NCBI RefSeq assembly: GCF_934309415.1
Contig: NZ_CAKRDI010000038.1
Location: 1-25,534, forward strand
DNA from: an uncultured Mediterraneibacter sp.
GTDB taxonomy: Bacteria > Bacillota > Clostridia > Lachnospirales > Lachnospiraceae
Direction of reading: 5' to 3'
DNA length: 25,534 nt
Part shown: in pieces, positions 16,901 through 24,322 of the stretch
Position numbering within the stretch: the stretch's first letter is position 1
Layout: each line of letters opens with the position of its first letter
Program-made: the position numbers and the translations under genes
Notes under the pieces: model-generated
Seen by the model: only the letters and a program-made list of their open reading frames with translations
What the model was told of the DNA's origin: nothing
The model's database searches: none

Positions 16901-17248
16901 CTATTCTACATCATTCACTTTCCAGTTTGACAACGGTTTCAATTCAATCTTTGTTCCATCCGGAAGTGAAAACCAGTGATCATTGATTGCTTTCACCGGA
17001 TATGCTTTGATCTTCTCCATGATTTCTGCCTCAGATTCTACTGCAATTGAGATATGGTCATAACCATTCTCTGCATCTGTATTGATTGCTTCTGTTTCGC
17101 AGAGCTGAATTCCTTCTTTATACCAGCACTTACGTCCCGGTTTTTCCCCGATTTCTCTCCACATATGCATTTCAAATACATCTTCAAAAAACTTCTGTGC
17201 ATCCTCATAAGATGTTGTGCGGATTGCCGCATGATCAATTTTTGCCAT
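16901..17248 (-). CDS. VOC-superfamily (glyoxalase-like) protein
   Basis: This 115-residue protein contains one vicinal-oxygen-chelate module pair: IDHAAIRTTSYEDAQKFFEDVF at the start, then YDHISIAVES, and PDGTKIELKPL at the end. The metal ligands would be His5, His66 region and the final Glu (IELK). Members are metal-dependent lyases, isomerases, dioxygenases or antibiotic-resistance proteins, so the reaction cannot be told. AAGGAGAAAG precedes ATG at 17248. It is a single gene with a clear inverted repeat upstream. Confidence 0.85.
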   Translation of the reverse strand: MAKIDHAAIRTTSYEDAQKFFEDVFEMHMWREIGEKPGRKCWYKEGIQLCETEAINTDAENGYDHISIAVESEAEIMEKIKAYPVKAINDHWFSLPDGTKIELKPLSNWKVNDVE

Positions 17249-17287
17249 TTTCTTTCTCCTTTTCCATCAACATGTAAACGGTCTGTG

Positions 17288-17312
17288 CATGTTAAATAGC
17301 CAGTTTAACATG
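17288..17312. promoter_or_regulatory. Perfect inverted repeat upstream of the VOC gene
   Basis: CATGTTAAA (17288-17296) and TTTAACATG (17304-17312) are perfect 9-bp arms with a 7-base spacer. Related ACATGT sequences lie on both sides (near 17269 and 17337), so there may be three sites for one regulator. Position 40 bases before the VOC start fits an operator. Confidence 0.55.
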
Positions 17313-17890
17313 AAAGATCATTTAAAATAGCTGAACGTAACATGTTTTCCTTTATTACTTTAAAGCAATAAATGCGTACTATGTAACTCTCAGCAATGCC
17401 TTAATATCTTCAGGTCATAACACCTGTGAAAAAGATAAACCAATATTTTCTGTTACTGCTCCGTGTTATACAGAGATAATAACATTTCTGCCACGTTTCC
17501 ATAGTAAAATAAATCCAATGCTTTTTCAAGTCCTGATTTCTCTTTAAAATTGTAAGTAATTACATTGTTACCTTTCTAACGATTGTATGTAAATAAATGC
17601 AATCTCCAGTTCTATATAACTAACTTTTCTTTCCTCATTTTCTGCTCCCAACCTTCTGAAATTTCTCTTGATTTTATCGGTAATTTTTTTCATTTTTCTT
17701 TTATTTGAAACAGTATTCAGTCCTTTTCTTGCTCACTAGATTACATATTCTGTCACGTTCCTATTTTTCTATTTACTTTCTTAAATTTTCCGTATATCAT
17801 TCCATACGCCAAAAGGAATTAGGCAAAAGCAAAATATGATATGTTTTTAAACACATTTAAAAGTATGTAATATCAGAGGAGGAATTATTT
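17313..17890. other. Long AT-rich gap before eutH
   Basis: I see no gene in these ~580 bases. No B12-riboswitch core or ANTAR twin-hairpin leader, the known eut control elements, is recognisable. Small features are TGTAA/TTACA arms near 17550-17565 and TTTTAAA-CACA-TTTAAAA (17845-17862), which sits just before the eutH ribosome site and could be an operator. Much of 17600-17800 is pyrimidine-rich on the plus strand. Confidence 0.5.
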
Positions 17891-18991
17891 ATGGAACAAT
17901 TTATTAAACTGCTCACCGCCATCGGTATCATTGTTGGTGTCATCGATATGGTTCTGAAAAACCGAATGAAACTCGGTGACAAATTCCAGCAGGGATTCAC
18001 CATGATGGGATCTATGATGATTTCCATGGTCGGTATTCTGATGCTTGCCCCTGCAACAGCTTCTTTCTTAAAAAATGCCGGAACCCCAATCTTCCATGCA
18101 CTGCACATGGATCCATCCGTTCTGAGTATTTTCTTCAGTTGTGATATGGGTGGTTATGCACTTTCCCAGTCTCTTGCAGAAGATCCTGCTGTCGGACTGA
18201 TGCTTGGAATGATCACTTCCGGAATGTTCGGAGGCGCACTTACCTTCTCCATTCCTCTTGGATTTGGAGTCCTTGACAGAAACGTAATCAAGAACTTCTC
18301 CAAAGGTGCACTCTTCGGACTTGGATGCATCCCGGTCGGTAACCTTGTCGGTGGTATGATTCTTGGAATTCCGGTTCTTCGTATTGTATGGAACAGTCTT
18401 CCGGTATTCATTCTTTCCGCTTTCATTATTCTTGGTCTGATCAAGGCACCTGGAAGAATGGTCTGGCTGATGGAACATCTTGCAATCGTGATCAAATTCC
18501 TCGGTCTTCTCGGAATCATTCTCGGAAGTCTGGATTACCTGTTTGGTCTTACAATTATCCCTGGTATGGATTCTATGATGGACTCCATGCAGCTTGTATG
18601 CCAGATGACAATCACAATGGTAGGTATGCTTCCGATTATGGAACTCATGTCACGCTTCCTGAAAGTACCGCTTACATGGTTTGGTAACCTCATCGGGCTT
18701 GACACAATCAGCGTATCAGGAATCATCTTTTCCCTCGTTTCCTGTGTACCTGTTTTCCCGATGATGAAGGAAATGAACACACGCGGACAGATGATCAACA
18801 GCGCATGGGCTATCCTTGTTGCAGCTGTTTTCGGAAGTCAGCTTGGTATGGCAATGAGTGCATGCCCGGAAGTACTTCCTGCATTAATTGTTGGAAAATT
18901 AGCAGCCGGAATCGCCGGAATCATTGCGATCTGTTTCTACACAAGAGAAAAACAGCCAGCTACTGCACGTGCTGCTGTTGCTTCTAAATAA
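17891..18991 (+). CDS. eutH: EutH-family ethanolamine transporter
   Basis: This 366-residue protein has about 10-11 hydrophobic segments and matches EutH along its length (start EQFIKLLTAIGIIVGVIDMVLKN; CDMGGYALSQSLA; SCVPVFPMMKEMNTRG). EutH carries ethanolamine into the cell. GAGGAGG lies before the ATG. It stands alone: no eutBC, microcompartment shell or EutVW regulator gene is in the window, so it either serves a eut operon elsewhere or moves another small amine. The Ala/Lys-rich tail is cytoplasmic. Confidence 0.9.
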   Translation: MEQFIKLLTAIGIIVGVIDMVLKNRMKLGDKFQQGFTMMGSMMISMVGILMLAPATASFLKNAGTPIFHALHMDPSVLSIFFSCDMGGYALSQSLAEDPAVGLMLGMITSGMFGGALTFSIPLGFGVLDRNVIKNFSKGALFGLGCIPVGNLVGGMILGIPVLRIVWNSLPVFILSAFIILGLIKAPGRMVWLMEHLAIVIKFLGLLGIILGSLDYLFGLTIIPGMDSMMDSMQLVCQMTITMVGMLPIMELMSRFLKVPLTWFGNLIGLDTISVSGIIFSLVSCVPVFPMMKEMNTRGQMINSAWAILVAAVFGSQLGMAMSACPEVLPALIVGKLAAGIAGIIAICFYTREKQPATARAAVASK

Positions 18992-19042
18992 TACTGTTCG
19001 ATCCGTACTTTGAACAGATAAATATTGAACGAAAAAAGTTTC

Positions 19043-19095
19043 GTGGCAACGGGCTACCCACCATACACATACCTTTTCATCCTGCTCGCTGCCAC
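19043..19095. other. Unassigned structured element downstream of eutH
   Basis: GTGGCAACGGGC (19043-19054) and GCTCGCTGCCAC (19084-19095) pair over 12 positions with one A-C mismatch and one wobble, around a 29-base loop. A tight CGAAA/TTTCG hairpin (19030-19043) abuts its left side. There is no T-run, and the eutH terminator lies 80 bases further on. It may be a decayed repeat or a small RNA. Confidence 0.4.
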
Positions 19096-19172
19096 TATGA
19101 ATCTACATCGATAATAGAATAACCGGAGATTTCTCCTTGTTATTCCTCAAACAGTATCGCAAAATATAAAAG

Positions 19173-19219
19173 GAAATACCGCTTCACGGGAAGGGAATCA
19201 CTCCGTGAAGCGGTATTTC
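19173..19219. terminator. Bidirectional terminator between eutH and racemase gene
   Basis: GAAATACCGCTTCACGG (19173-19189) pairs perfectly with CCGTGAAGCGGTATTTC (19203-19219) around 13 bases. The leftward T-tract (TTTTATATTTT) is strong and the rightward one short. It ends the minus-strand racemase transcript and probably eutH. Confidence 0.9.
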
Positions 19220-19259
19220 TTTAACATGGCTTTATACAAAATGGGTGTAAATGTCTCTT

Positions 19260-20000
19260 TTATTTATCAAAGAACTGTCCGTACTGTACCGGCTGGATTG
19301 CTCTTGCAACCATATGTGCCAGTCCGATGAAGTCAAATACCGGACGTCCTGTTCTTCTTGCAACTTCTCTTGCAAATGGTGGGATATCACTACACTCAAA
19401 TACGAATACTTTGATATCCGGATACTGAGCAATCAGATCCTCTGCTGCCTGAACAACTTCAGCCTGCATCTTCTCAGGATTGATTGTTTTCTTCTTACAT
19501 GTTACATGAACATTGTAGAATTCTTCTGTCTTCTGAAGTCCACCGATTGCATAGTTTACAGTCTCATCAATACCAACTTTCTTTAAGAAATCACCTTTCA
19601 GATGATCTCCACCTGCTGTCAGGATACCTACGCGCTGTCCGCCAAGCATTCTTGAAAGCATTGGAACCATCAGAAGTGGAGACAGAAATACCGGGATATT
19701 AACTGCTTCTGCTACTCTCTGCTGATAGATTGCGAAGAATCCACATCCAGATGTAATTGCCTTGCAGCCTTCTGCTTCCAGCTCTTTTGCTGCATCGATA
19801 AATACCTGACATCTGGACTCATCCGGTCCGATTTCATCACACCACCAGTCAGCCGGTAATCCTTTTAACACTTTATAACGTACTGGGAAATTATATGATG
19901 CTGCATTTCCTACATTTCCAGGGATAAGCGGTGCATCCATATCCAGCATAAGTACTCCTACAAGATCTCCATAATAAGGTCTTCCTCCAGCGTATTCCAT
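19260..20000 (-). CDS. Aspartate/glutamate racemase-family protein
   Basis: This 246-residue cytoplasmic protein has the two Cys of the Asp/Glu/hydantoin racemase superfamily: Cys86 in TSGCGFFA and Cys203 in FECSDIPPF, one from each lobe. The N-terminus reads PYYGDLVGVLMLD, then PGNVGNAASYNFPVRYKV, a pattern of a clostridial subgroup of this superfamily. Members racemise amino acids or hydantoins without a cofactor, or isomerise/decarboxylate malonates or maleate. AAAGGAG lies nine bases before the ATG. It follows a YkvI-type transporter gene, suggesting import and isomerisation of the same compound. Substrate unknown. Confidence 0.85.
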   Translation of the reverse strand: MEYAGGRPYYGDLVGVLMLDMDAPLIPGNVGNAASYNFPVRYKVLKGLPADWWCDEIGPDESRCQVFIDAAKELEAEGCKAITSGCGFFAIYQQRVAEAVNIPVFLSPLLMVPMLSRMLGGQRVGILTAGGDHLKGDFLKKVGIDETVNYAIGGLQKTEEFYNVHVTCKKKTINPEKMQAEVVQAAEDLIAQYPDIKVFVFECSDIPPFAREVARRTGRPVFDFIGLAHMVARAIQPVQYGQFFDK

Positions 20001-20089
20001 AATAAAAATCTCCTTTCATTTTTCCTCTTCCTTAGAGGATTTCATTTTGCTTTTTGGTTTCTATTAGTATCACTGATCTTACGGAACAT

Positions 20090-20098
20090 ATTGTATCA
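20090..20098 (-). promoter_or_regulatory. Extended -10 promoter of the racemase gene
   Basis: On the minus strand TGATACAAT forms an extended -10 box, with TTGCTG 15 bases upstream as a poor -35. It gives the racemase gene its own leader of about 80 bases, separate from the transporter gene. Confidence 0.5.
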
Positions 20099-20162
20099 TA
20101 TATTCTCTGTCAGCAATATTTCATTTTTAACTTTTTTCGGATATAAATCCAATGATTTATTC

Positions 20163-21383
20163 TTATACAGTTTCCATCTCTTCAATTTCTTTTCCCTGTT
20201 CATCTCCGTCTGCTACCGGTTTATGTTTCAGGTGAGCCAGTGCTGCAAGAATCAGGACGATCAGAAGAACTCCCACAACACCCCTGATTGGCATCAGGAT
20301 ATTGATCAGTTTGGAGAATGGAAGCACACCACCAAGTGCAATACCGATCACTGCCAGAACAACCTGGAAGATACGGCTCTTTGTACTTGTTACATTCTCT
20401 TTGAATACCATCTCATCGACTGCAAATAAGTAACCTGATACTGTTGTGAATACACCTGCAAAGCAAAGGATTGCGTATGTCCATGCGATAGACGGTAACA
20501 GTTTTGTTACGGCTGCCAGTGTTGGGAATGCATTCATAACCTTTGTAACCGGGTTGTAAATACAGTCAAAGTTGAACATCAGTACAACCAGTGAAATACA
20601 TACGCAGAACATGTATCCAAGGTCTCCTGCAAGACCGCAGACAACAGCTTCTTTCTTAGTCTTACATCTCTTAGCAAGCATGATCAGGAACGGGAATCCA
20701 CTGAATGTTGCCTCTGAACCATATACAACACCATTGATAAATGCATTGTTGTGTTCTGCAAGTCCCGGAATCCAGCTGAACGGTGGAAGTGCAAACAGGT
20801 TAACCTGCATGATTTCTCCTGCTTTTACTGCTTCCTGTGCTCCGTAAATGTTATCCATGTTCGGTGTTACTTTAAATAATGTGATCACACAGAATACAAC
20901 CATGTAGATCAAAATGAAAATTCCTACTGAACCAAGTACTTTCTCAAGTGATTTCAGTCCACCGAGAAGTGAGATGATTGCAATCACACCAACCAGCAGA
21001 GATCCTACCCAGTTTGGCAGTCCCATATGCTGATTCAAAAGACTTCCTGCTCCTGCAAACATTGTAAACAGGTTCAGTGTAATACTCAGTCCCGTAAAGA
21101 TCTGTACAAAACGTCCGAATTTCTTTCCACCTACTGCCTTATAAGCATCTTCGCTTCCTTTAAACTGAAGCTGATAAGCTAAAAGATAAGTTCCTACTGC
21201 ACCGATCAGAAGTGTAAGTGTGGCACCAAGGATAGCCCATCCAATGTCCTGGCCCCATGATCCGAAGATCTGAATACATTCGTTACCTGATGCAAATCCG
21301 GCTCCAACTCGATACGATATAACCGCGCCGGTAATCGTGACTACTGTCGCAAAGCTGACAGCATTTTTCTTTTTGTTGTCCAT
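20163..21383 (-). CDS. YkvI-type membrane transporter
   Basis: This 406-residue protein has about 10-11 membrane segments and the N-terminal GAGFASGNE loop that marks the YkvI family, distant relatives of LeuT-fold (APC-type) carriers. An unwound first helix at such a Gly-rich motif usually binds substrate and sodium in that fold. The tail (KPVADGDEQGKEIEEMETV) is acidic and cytoplasmic. AAGGAGGAG lies before ATG. It lies upstream of the racemase gene and downstream of a GntR regulator gene. An amino acid or related organic acid is a likely cargo, by context only. Confidence 0.82.
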   Translation of the reverse strand: MDNKKKNAVSFATVVTITGAVISYRVGAGFASGNECIQIFGSWGQDIGWAILGATLTLLIGAVGTYLLAYQLQFKGSEDAYKAVGGKKFGRFVQIFTGLSITLNLFTMFAGAGSLLNQHMGLPNWVGSLLVGVIAIISLLGGLKSLEKVLGSVGIFILIYMVVFCVITLFKVTPNMDNIYGAQEAVKAGEIMQVNLFALPPFSWIPGLAEHNNAFINGVVYGSEATFSGFPFLIMLAKRCKTKKEAVVCGLAGDLGYMFCVCISLVVLMFNFDCIYNPVTKVMNAFPTLAAVTKLLPSIAWTYAILCFAGVFTTVSGYLFAVDEMVFKENVTSTKSRIFQVVLAVIGIALGGVLPFSKLINILMPIRGVVGVLLIVLILAALAHLKHKPVADGDEQGKEIEEMETV

Positions 21384-21532
21384 TCCTGCTCCTCCTTAAA
21401 ATAGCATGCATAGCATCTTGTTTACCTAAAATAAATCTGTCAATAACTGTTTTCTGGATCCATGATATTTCTCACAAGGAAGGATATACCCAAATTTTTA
21501 ATCGCGATTTCTTGTTGTCTATATATTAGCAC

Positions 21533-21541
21533 TAACTTCTC
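21533..21541 (-). promoter_or_regulatory. Possible extended -10 of the YkvI-type transporter gene
   Basis: The minus strand reads TGCTAATAT, with TTGCTT 15 bases upstream. It would give a leader of about 140 bases that contains the palindrome AATCGCGATT (21500-21509). Neither box is strong. Confidence 0.35.
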
Positions 21542-21615
21542 AAAAGCAACATTAACATCCTTGCTAAAGACATTACAATTTTTAACAACGGTTTTTGTAT
21601 TTATTTCTATGCAAT

Positions 21616-21630
21616 TGTGCAATTTGCACA
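21616..21630. promoter_or_regulatory. Palindrome TGTGCA-ATT-TGCACA, candidate GntR site
   Basis: A perfect 6-bp dyad lies between the GntR terminator and the transporter promoter. The string GTGTGCAA within it (minus strand) recurs upstream of the cupin gene near 23119. Binding by the neighbouring GntR/FCD protein is inference. Confidence 0.4.
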
Positions 21631-21656
21631 CCTTCCTTTTTAGTTAAAATTCCACA

Positions 21657-21701
21657 AAAAAAGAAGACACTAACACACATTCGCGTAGTATCCTCTTTTT
21701 T
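21657..21701 (-). terminator. Terminator of the GntR regulator transcript
   Basis: On the minus strand a 15-position stem with two G-U wobbles is followed by a run of seven T. On the plus strand those pairs are A-C mismatches, so the leftward direction is the functional one. It lies about 200 bases after the regulator's stop; I see no gene in that 3' stretch (21702-21898). Confidence 0.82.
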
Positions 21702-21898
21702 AAGGCTTTTTTCAGCCTGTCAATTTTATATTTAAACAAAAATGTATTCTTTGTGCTCTTTCTTTTTTCTCAAAACAACGATTTTTTTATGCAACTTTAT
21801 CTATGCCATATTTGCTCACAACATATCTTTTCTTGCTGTCTGTGTTTTGTATACAAGCCTTGTCATCAATTTTCTTACTTATTAAATGTTTCTTCTAT

Positions 21899-22606
21899 TT
21901 ACGCCCATTTTTTTATCTCTTCTATGGGTGTATCCGCCGTTTCTTTTTCTTCACAGCGATCATATCTGCGCCCCTGGATATGGTTCATCACAGCCTTCTC
22001 TGCACGCAGCTCGTCCCTTTGTATAATTGCCTCTATAATCTCCTCATGCTCCAAAATCTGTTCTTCCACATCCTGTTCATTTTTGCACGCTCTGATCCTG
22101 TATCCGTACAACGGCAGTTCCAGACTGTGCAGCGTCCTCAGGAGCACACGATTATCTGCAATCTGATAGATTTCTTCATGGAATTGCTCATCTGTCTGTG
22201 CACTGCACATAACATCTCCCTTTTTCAATGCTTTGGCAAATGTCTCATTGATCTCTTTTAGGCGCAGAACATCCTCTTCTGAGGCGTTTCTGCACGCATT
22301 TACCACCGCCAGTTTCTCCAATGCATTTCTCGTCTCAAGAATCTCCCGCATCTCACGATCCAGACTGTCCTGCACAATAGTACGCCCATGTCTTCTGACT
22401 ACAAGCCCCTCTTTTTCCAGTTCAATGATTGCTGTACGGATCGGTGTACGGCTCACTTTCAGATGCTGGGACAGCAGATGCTCCGGCAGATGATCTCCCG
22501 GCTGAACCTGACCGCTGATAATGGCATAATGCAACGCATGATAAACCATCTGATGAAGCGGTGCATCTTTGTCAACAAACTTTTCTTCCCAATCAAATTG
22601 TGTCAT
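21899..22606 (-). CDS. GntR-family regulator, FCD (FadR) subgroup
   Basis: This 235-residue protein has an N-terminal winged helix (about 20-82; DHLPEHLLSQHLKVSRTPIRTAI) and a helical FCD ligand domain (about 90-215), with the metal/ligand His and Asp pattern (DEQFHEEIYQ, then LEHEEIIEAI). ATG 22606 is chosen because AAAGGA is seven bases ahead. FCD proteins sense small carboxylic acids or sugar acids and usually control adjacent transport and breakdown genes. It lies between the cupin/RidA genes and the transporter/racemase genes, so both may be its targets. Confidence 0.9.
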   Translation of the reverse strand: MTQFDWEEKFVDKDAPLHQMVYHALHYAIISGQVQPGDHLPEHLLSQHLKVSRTPIRTAIIELEKEGLVVRRHGRTIVQDSLDREMREILETRNALEKLAVVNACRNASEEDVLRLKEINETFAKALKKGDVMCSAQTDEQFHEEIYQIADNRVLLRTLHSLELPLYGYRIRACKNEQDVEEQILEHEEIIEAIIQRDELRAEKAVMNHIQGRRYDRCEEKETADTPIEEIKKWA

Positions 22607-22634
22607 AAAATCATCCTTTCTTTGCAAAACAGCA

Positions 22635-22673
22635 AAATCCGATCTCTAACTGTTACGTTCAGAGACCGGATTT
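22635..22673 (-). terminator. Hairpin between cupin gene and GntR gene
   Basis: AAATCCGATCTCT (22635-22647) pairs with AGAGACCGGATTT (22661-22673); the one odd pair is G-U on the minus strand. TTTTGCTGTTTTG follows leftward. It ends or attenuates the cupin transcript just 29 bases before the GntR start, so regulator expression may depend on read-through. Confidence 0.75.
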
Positions 22674-22681
22674 CTATGTGA

Positions 22682-23011
22682 TTAATCAATCTTCGGAGCG
22701 CAACTCCATGTAATTACTGCCATGTCTGTTCCGATATTTGTAAGCTCGTGAGGCTCTCCCTCGTATACAAGGATTGTGTCTCCCTCATGCAGCTCAGAGA
22801 ATTCATCTGTTGCAGTATTGTGCATCAGAACTTCTCCACGGCTTACATAAAAGATTTCATGTCCTTCCGGATGTCCCGGATCAATTCCACCTGTCTGTCC
22901 CGGATGTAATGTGGATGATCCAAATGTAATCTTTGGCGTGATGATATATTCTCTGCAGATTTCTGGTCCGTCTAAATAAACTCTTGCATCTTCTTTTTTA
23001 ATAACTTTCAT
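22682..23011 (-). CDS. Small cupin-domain protein
   Basis: From ATG 23011 (MKVIKKEDARVYLD; GAGAGGT nine bases before) this is 109 residues, a single beta-barrel. Cupin motif 1 is PGHPEGHEIFYVSRGE with His, His and Glu metal ligands, and motif 2 is EGEPHELTNIG with the last His, so metal binding looks intact. Single-domain cupins include isomerases, dioxygenases and sensors. It lies downstream of ridA on the same strand and upstream of a terminator; its reaction is unknown. Confidence 0.85.
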   Translation of the reverse strand: MKVIKKEDARVYLDGPEICREYIITPKITFGSSTLHPGQTGGIDPGHPEGHEIFYVSRGEVLMHNTATDEFSELHEGDTILVYEGEPHELTNIGTDMAVITWSCAPKID

Positions 23012-23229
23012 ATTCGTATACCTCTCTTTCATGTATCTATTTTTATCGGATTTTAACCAGAACATGTTTGCAAAATACTTTCTTCGGAAATGATTTTCCA
23101 ACCACACTCTTACGCCGATGTGTGCAAGACTCTCTCATACAAATTCGTTTTTCATTACTTCTGGTTCTTTCTCTTCAACGTAGGTTAAAATCCGCTCCTA
23201 AAAGCATAAATATATAAATTTTTATAAGC

Positions 23230-23607
23230 TTAATCCTCAGCAACAGCGATCAATTCTGCTGTACACAGTGCCCCCTTCGGAATATCGCTGACCTGTACGC
23301 AGCTTCTTCCCGGTTTGGAGACGAAATATTTTGCGTATACTTCATTGAATCCCTGGAAATCATCCAGATTCTTCAGATAGCAGTCCACGCGCAGTACTTT
23401 CTCAAAAGAACTTCCTGCTGCTTCCAGTACTGCCGCAAAATTCTGGCACATCTGTTCTGTCTGTTCTTTGATATCTTTTCCTTCGATCTCGCCCGTCTTT
23501 GGATTGATCGGGCTCTGCCCTGCCGAATAAAAGATTCCATTATGAACATAGCCCTGTGAATATGGTCCAAGTGCTTTTGGCGCTTTGTCCGTATGTATTA
23601 CTTTCAT
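23230..23607 (-). CDS. ridA: RidA-family enamine/imine deaminase
   Basis: This 125-residue protein matches RidA (YjgF/UK114) over its full length: KAPKALGPYSQ at the start, the key Arg in GRSCVQV and Glu in TAELIAV. RidA hydrolyses reactive enamines and imines formed by PLP enzymes or amino-acid oxidation, yielding ketoacids and ammonia. Trimers are typical. GAGGAAGG lies before ATG. Placement with a racemase-family and a transporter gene suggests it clears an imine formed in the same pathway. Confidence 0.93.
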   Translation of the reverse strand: MKVIHTDKAPKALGPYSQGYVHNGIFYSAGQSPINPKTGEIEGKDIKEQTEQMCQNFAAVLEAAGSSFEKVLRVDCYLKNLDDFQGFNEVYAKYFVSKPGRSCVQVSDIPKGALCTAELIAVAED

Positions 23608-23623
23608 ATGCCCTTCCTCTTTA

Positions 23624-23654
23624 TTACAGGTGAATCTCCTTCATTTCCCTGTAA
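23624..23654. promoter_or_regulatory. Inverted repeat upstream of ridA
   Basis: TTACAGG (23624-23630) and CCTGTAA (23648-23654) are perfect 7-bp arms, 17 bases from the ridA start. This could be an operator or leader hairpin. The remaining gap up to 23835 shows nothing else I can name. Confidence 0.4.
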
Positions 23655-23835
23655 CCTGAATCTTATAAATCCTATCTAGCCCTTATAAATTACTGCTCCT
23701 GCCACTACTTAATTACTGTCTTGCCTTTCATCAGTAATCGATCTAAATCCCTTAAATAATCTATGGCGATGGAACATATTCAAAATTTATTTCACTCAGC
23801 TTTACATCTTACAGAAAGCATTTTTAAGACACGCT

Positions 23836-24291
23836 CTAACCAAAATACTCTGCTTCATCATAAATAAGCGGCTGCCTGTCATACTTCTTTCCTTCTTTTA
23901 CAGTACCGATAAAGAGGACATGATCTCCGTCTGTAATCTCTTTATCCAGTGTGCAGTACAGTGTTGCCGCAGTATCTTTGACCACCGGCACTCCATCTGT
24001 CAGCTCGTAATCAACACCGAGTGATTTATCTGTGTTTCTTCCTGAAGATCTGCCACATTTCTTAGCCAGTTCTTCCTGACCTTCCCCCAGTACATTAACT
24101 GTGAACTTACCGGCATTGCGGATCATCTCTGCTGTAAAATGTGTCTGTCCGACTGCAACAAGTACCTTATTCGGACTTGCTGATACCTGTGTGATCCATG
24201 CCGCTGTCATGAAATTCACCTTTGCTGCATCTTTCACACCAAGGATATATACGCCCTGGGTAACAGCATCCATATATCTGTTCTCTCCCAT
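23836..24291 (-). CDS. Flavin reductase-like protein (FMN-binding split barrel)
   Basis: This is 151 residues from ATG 24291 (MGENRYMDAV), chosen because GAGGAG lies six bases before it. The core NFMTAAWITQVSASPNKVLVAV and the later FTVNVLGEGQEELAKKCG are typical of the flavin reductase-like domain, which binds FMN and either reduces free flavin with NAD(P)H or acts in electron transfer. It lies 31 bases downstream of the FGGY kinase gene and probably belongs to the same transcript. Partner enzyme unknown. Confidence 0.85.
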   Translation of the reverse strand: MGENRYMDAVTQGVYILGVKDAAKVNFMTAAWITQVSASPNKVLVAVGQTHFTAEMIRNAGKFTVNVLGEGQEELAKKCGRSSGRNTDKSLGVDYELTDGVPVVKDTAATLYCTLDKEITDGDHVLFIGTVKEGKKYDRQPLIYDEAEYFG

Positions 24292-24322
24292 TTCTGTCTC
24301 CTCTTTCATCTTACATTATGAT

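Noticed and set aside
17313..17890. ANTAR or B12 control leader of eutH
   Set aside because: No pair of hexaloop hairpins or B12-box could be recognised by eye.
18068..18519. Minus-strand open frames of 120-136 codons
   Set aside because: Antisense to the well-supported eutH gene; charged low-complexity sequence with no family resemblance.
19043..19095. Cobalamin riboswitch suggested by GCTGCCACT near eutH
   Set aside because: The conserved B12-box context is absent and the element lies downstream, not upstream, of eutH.
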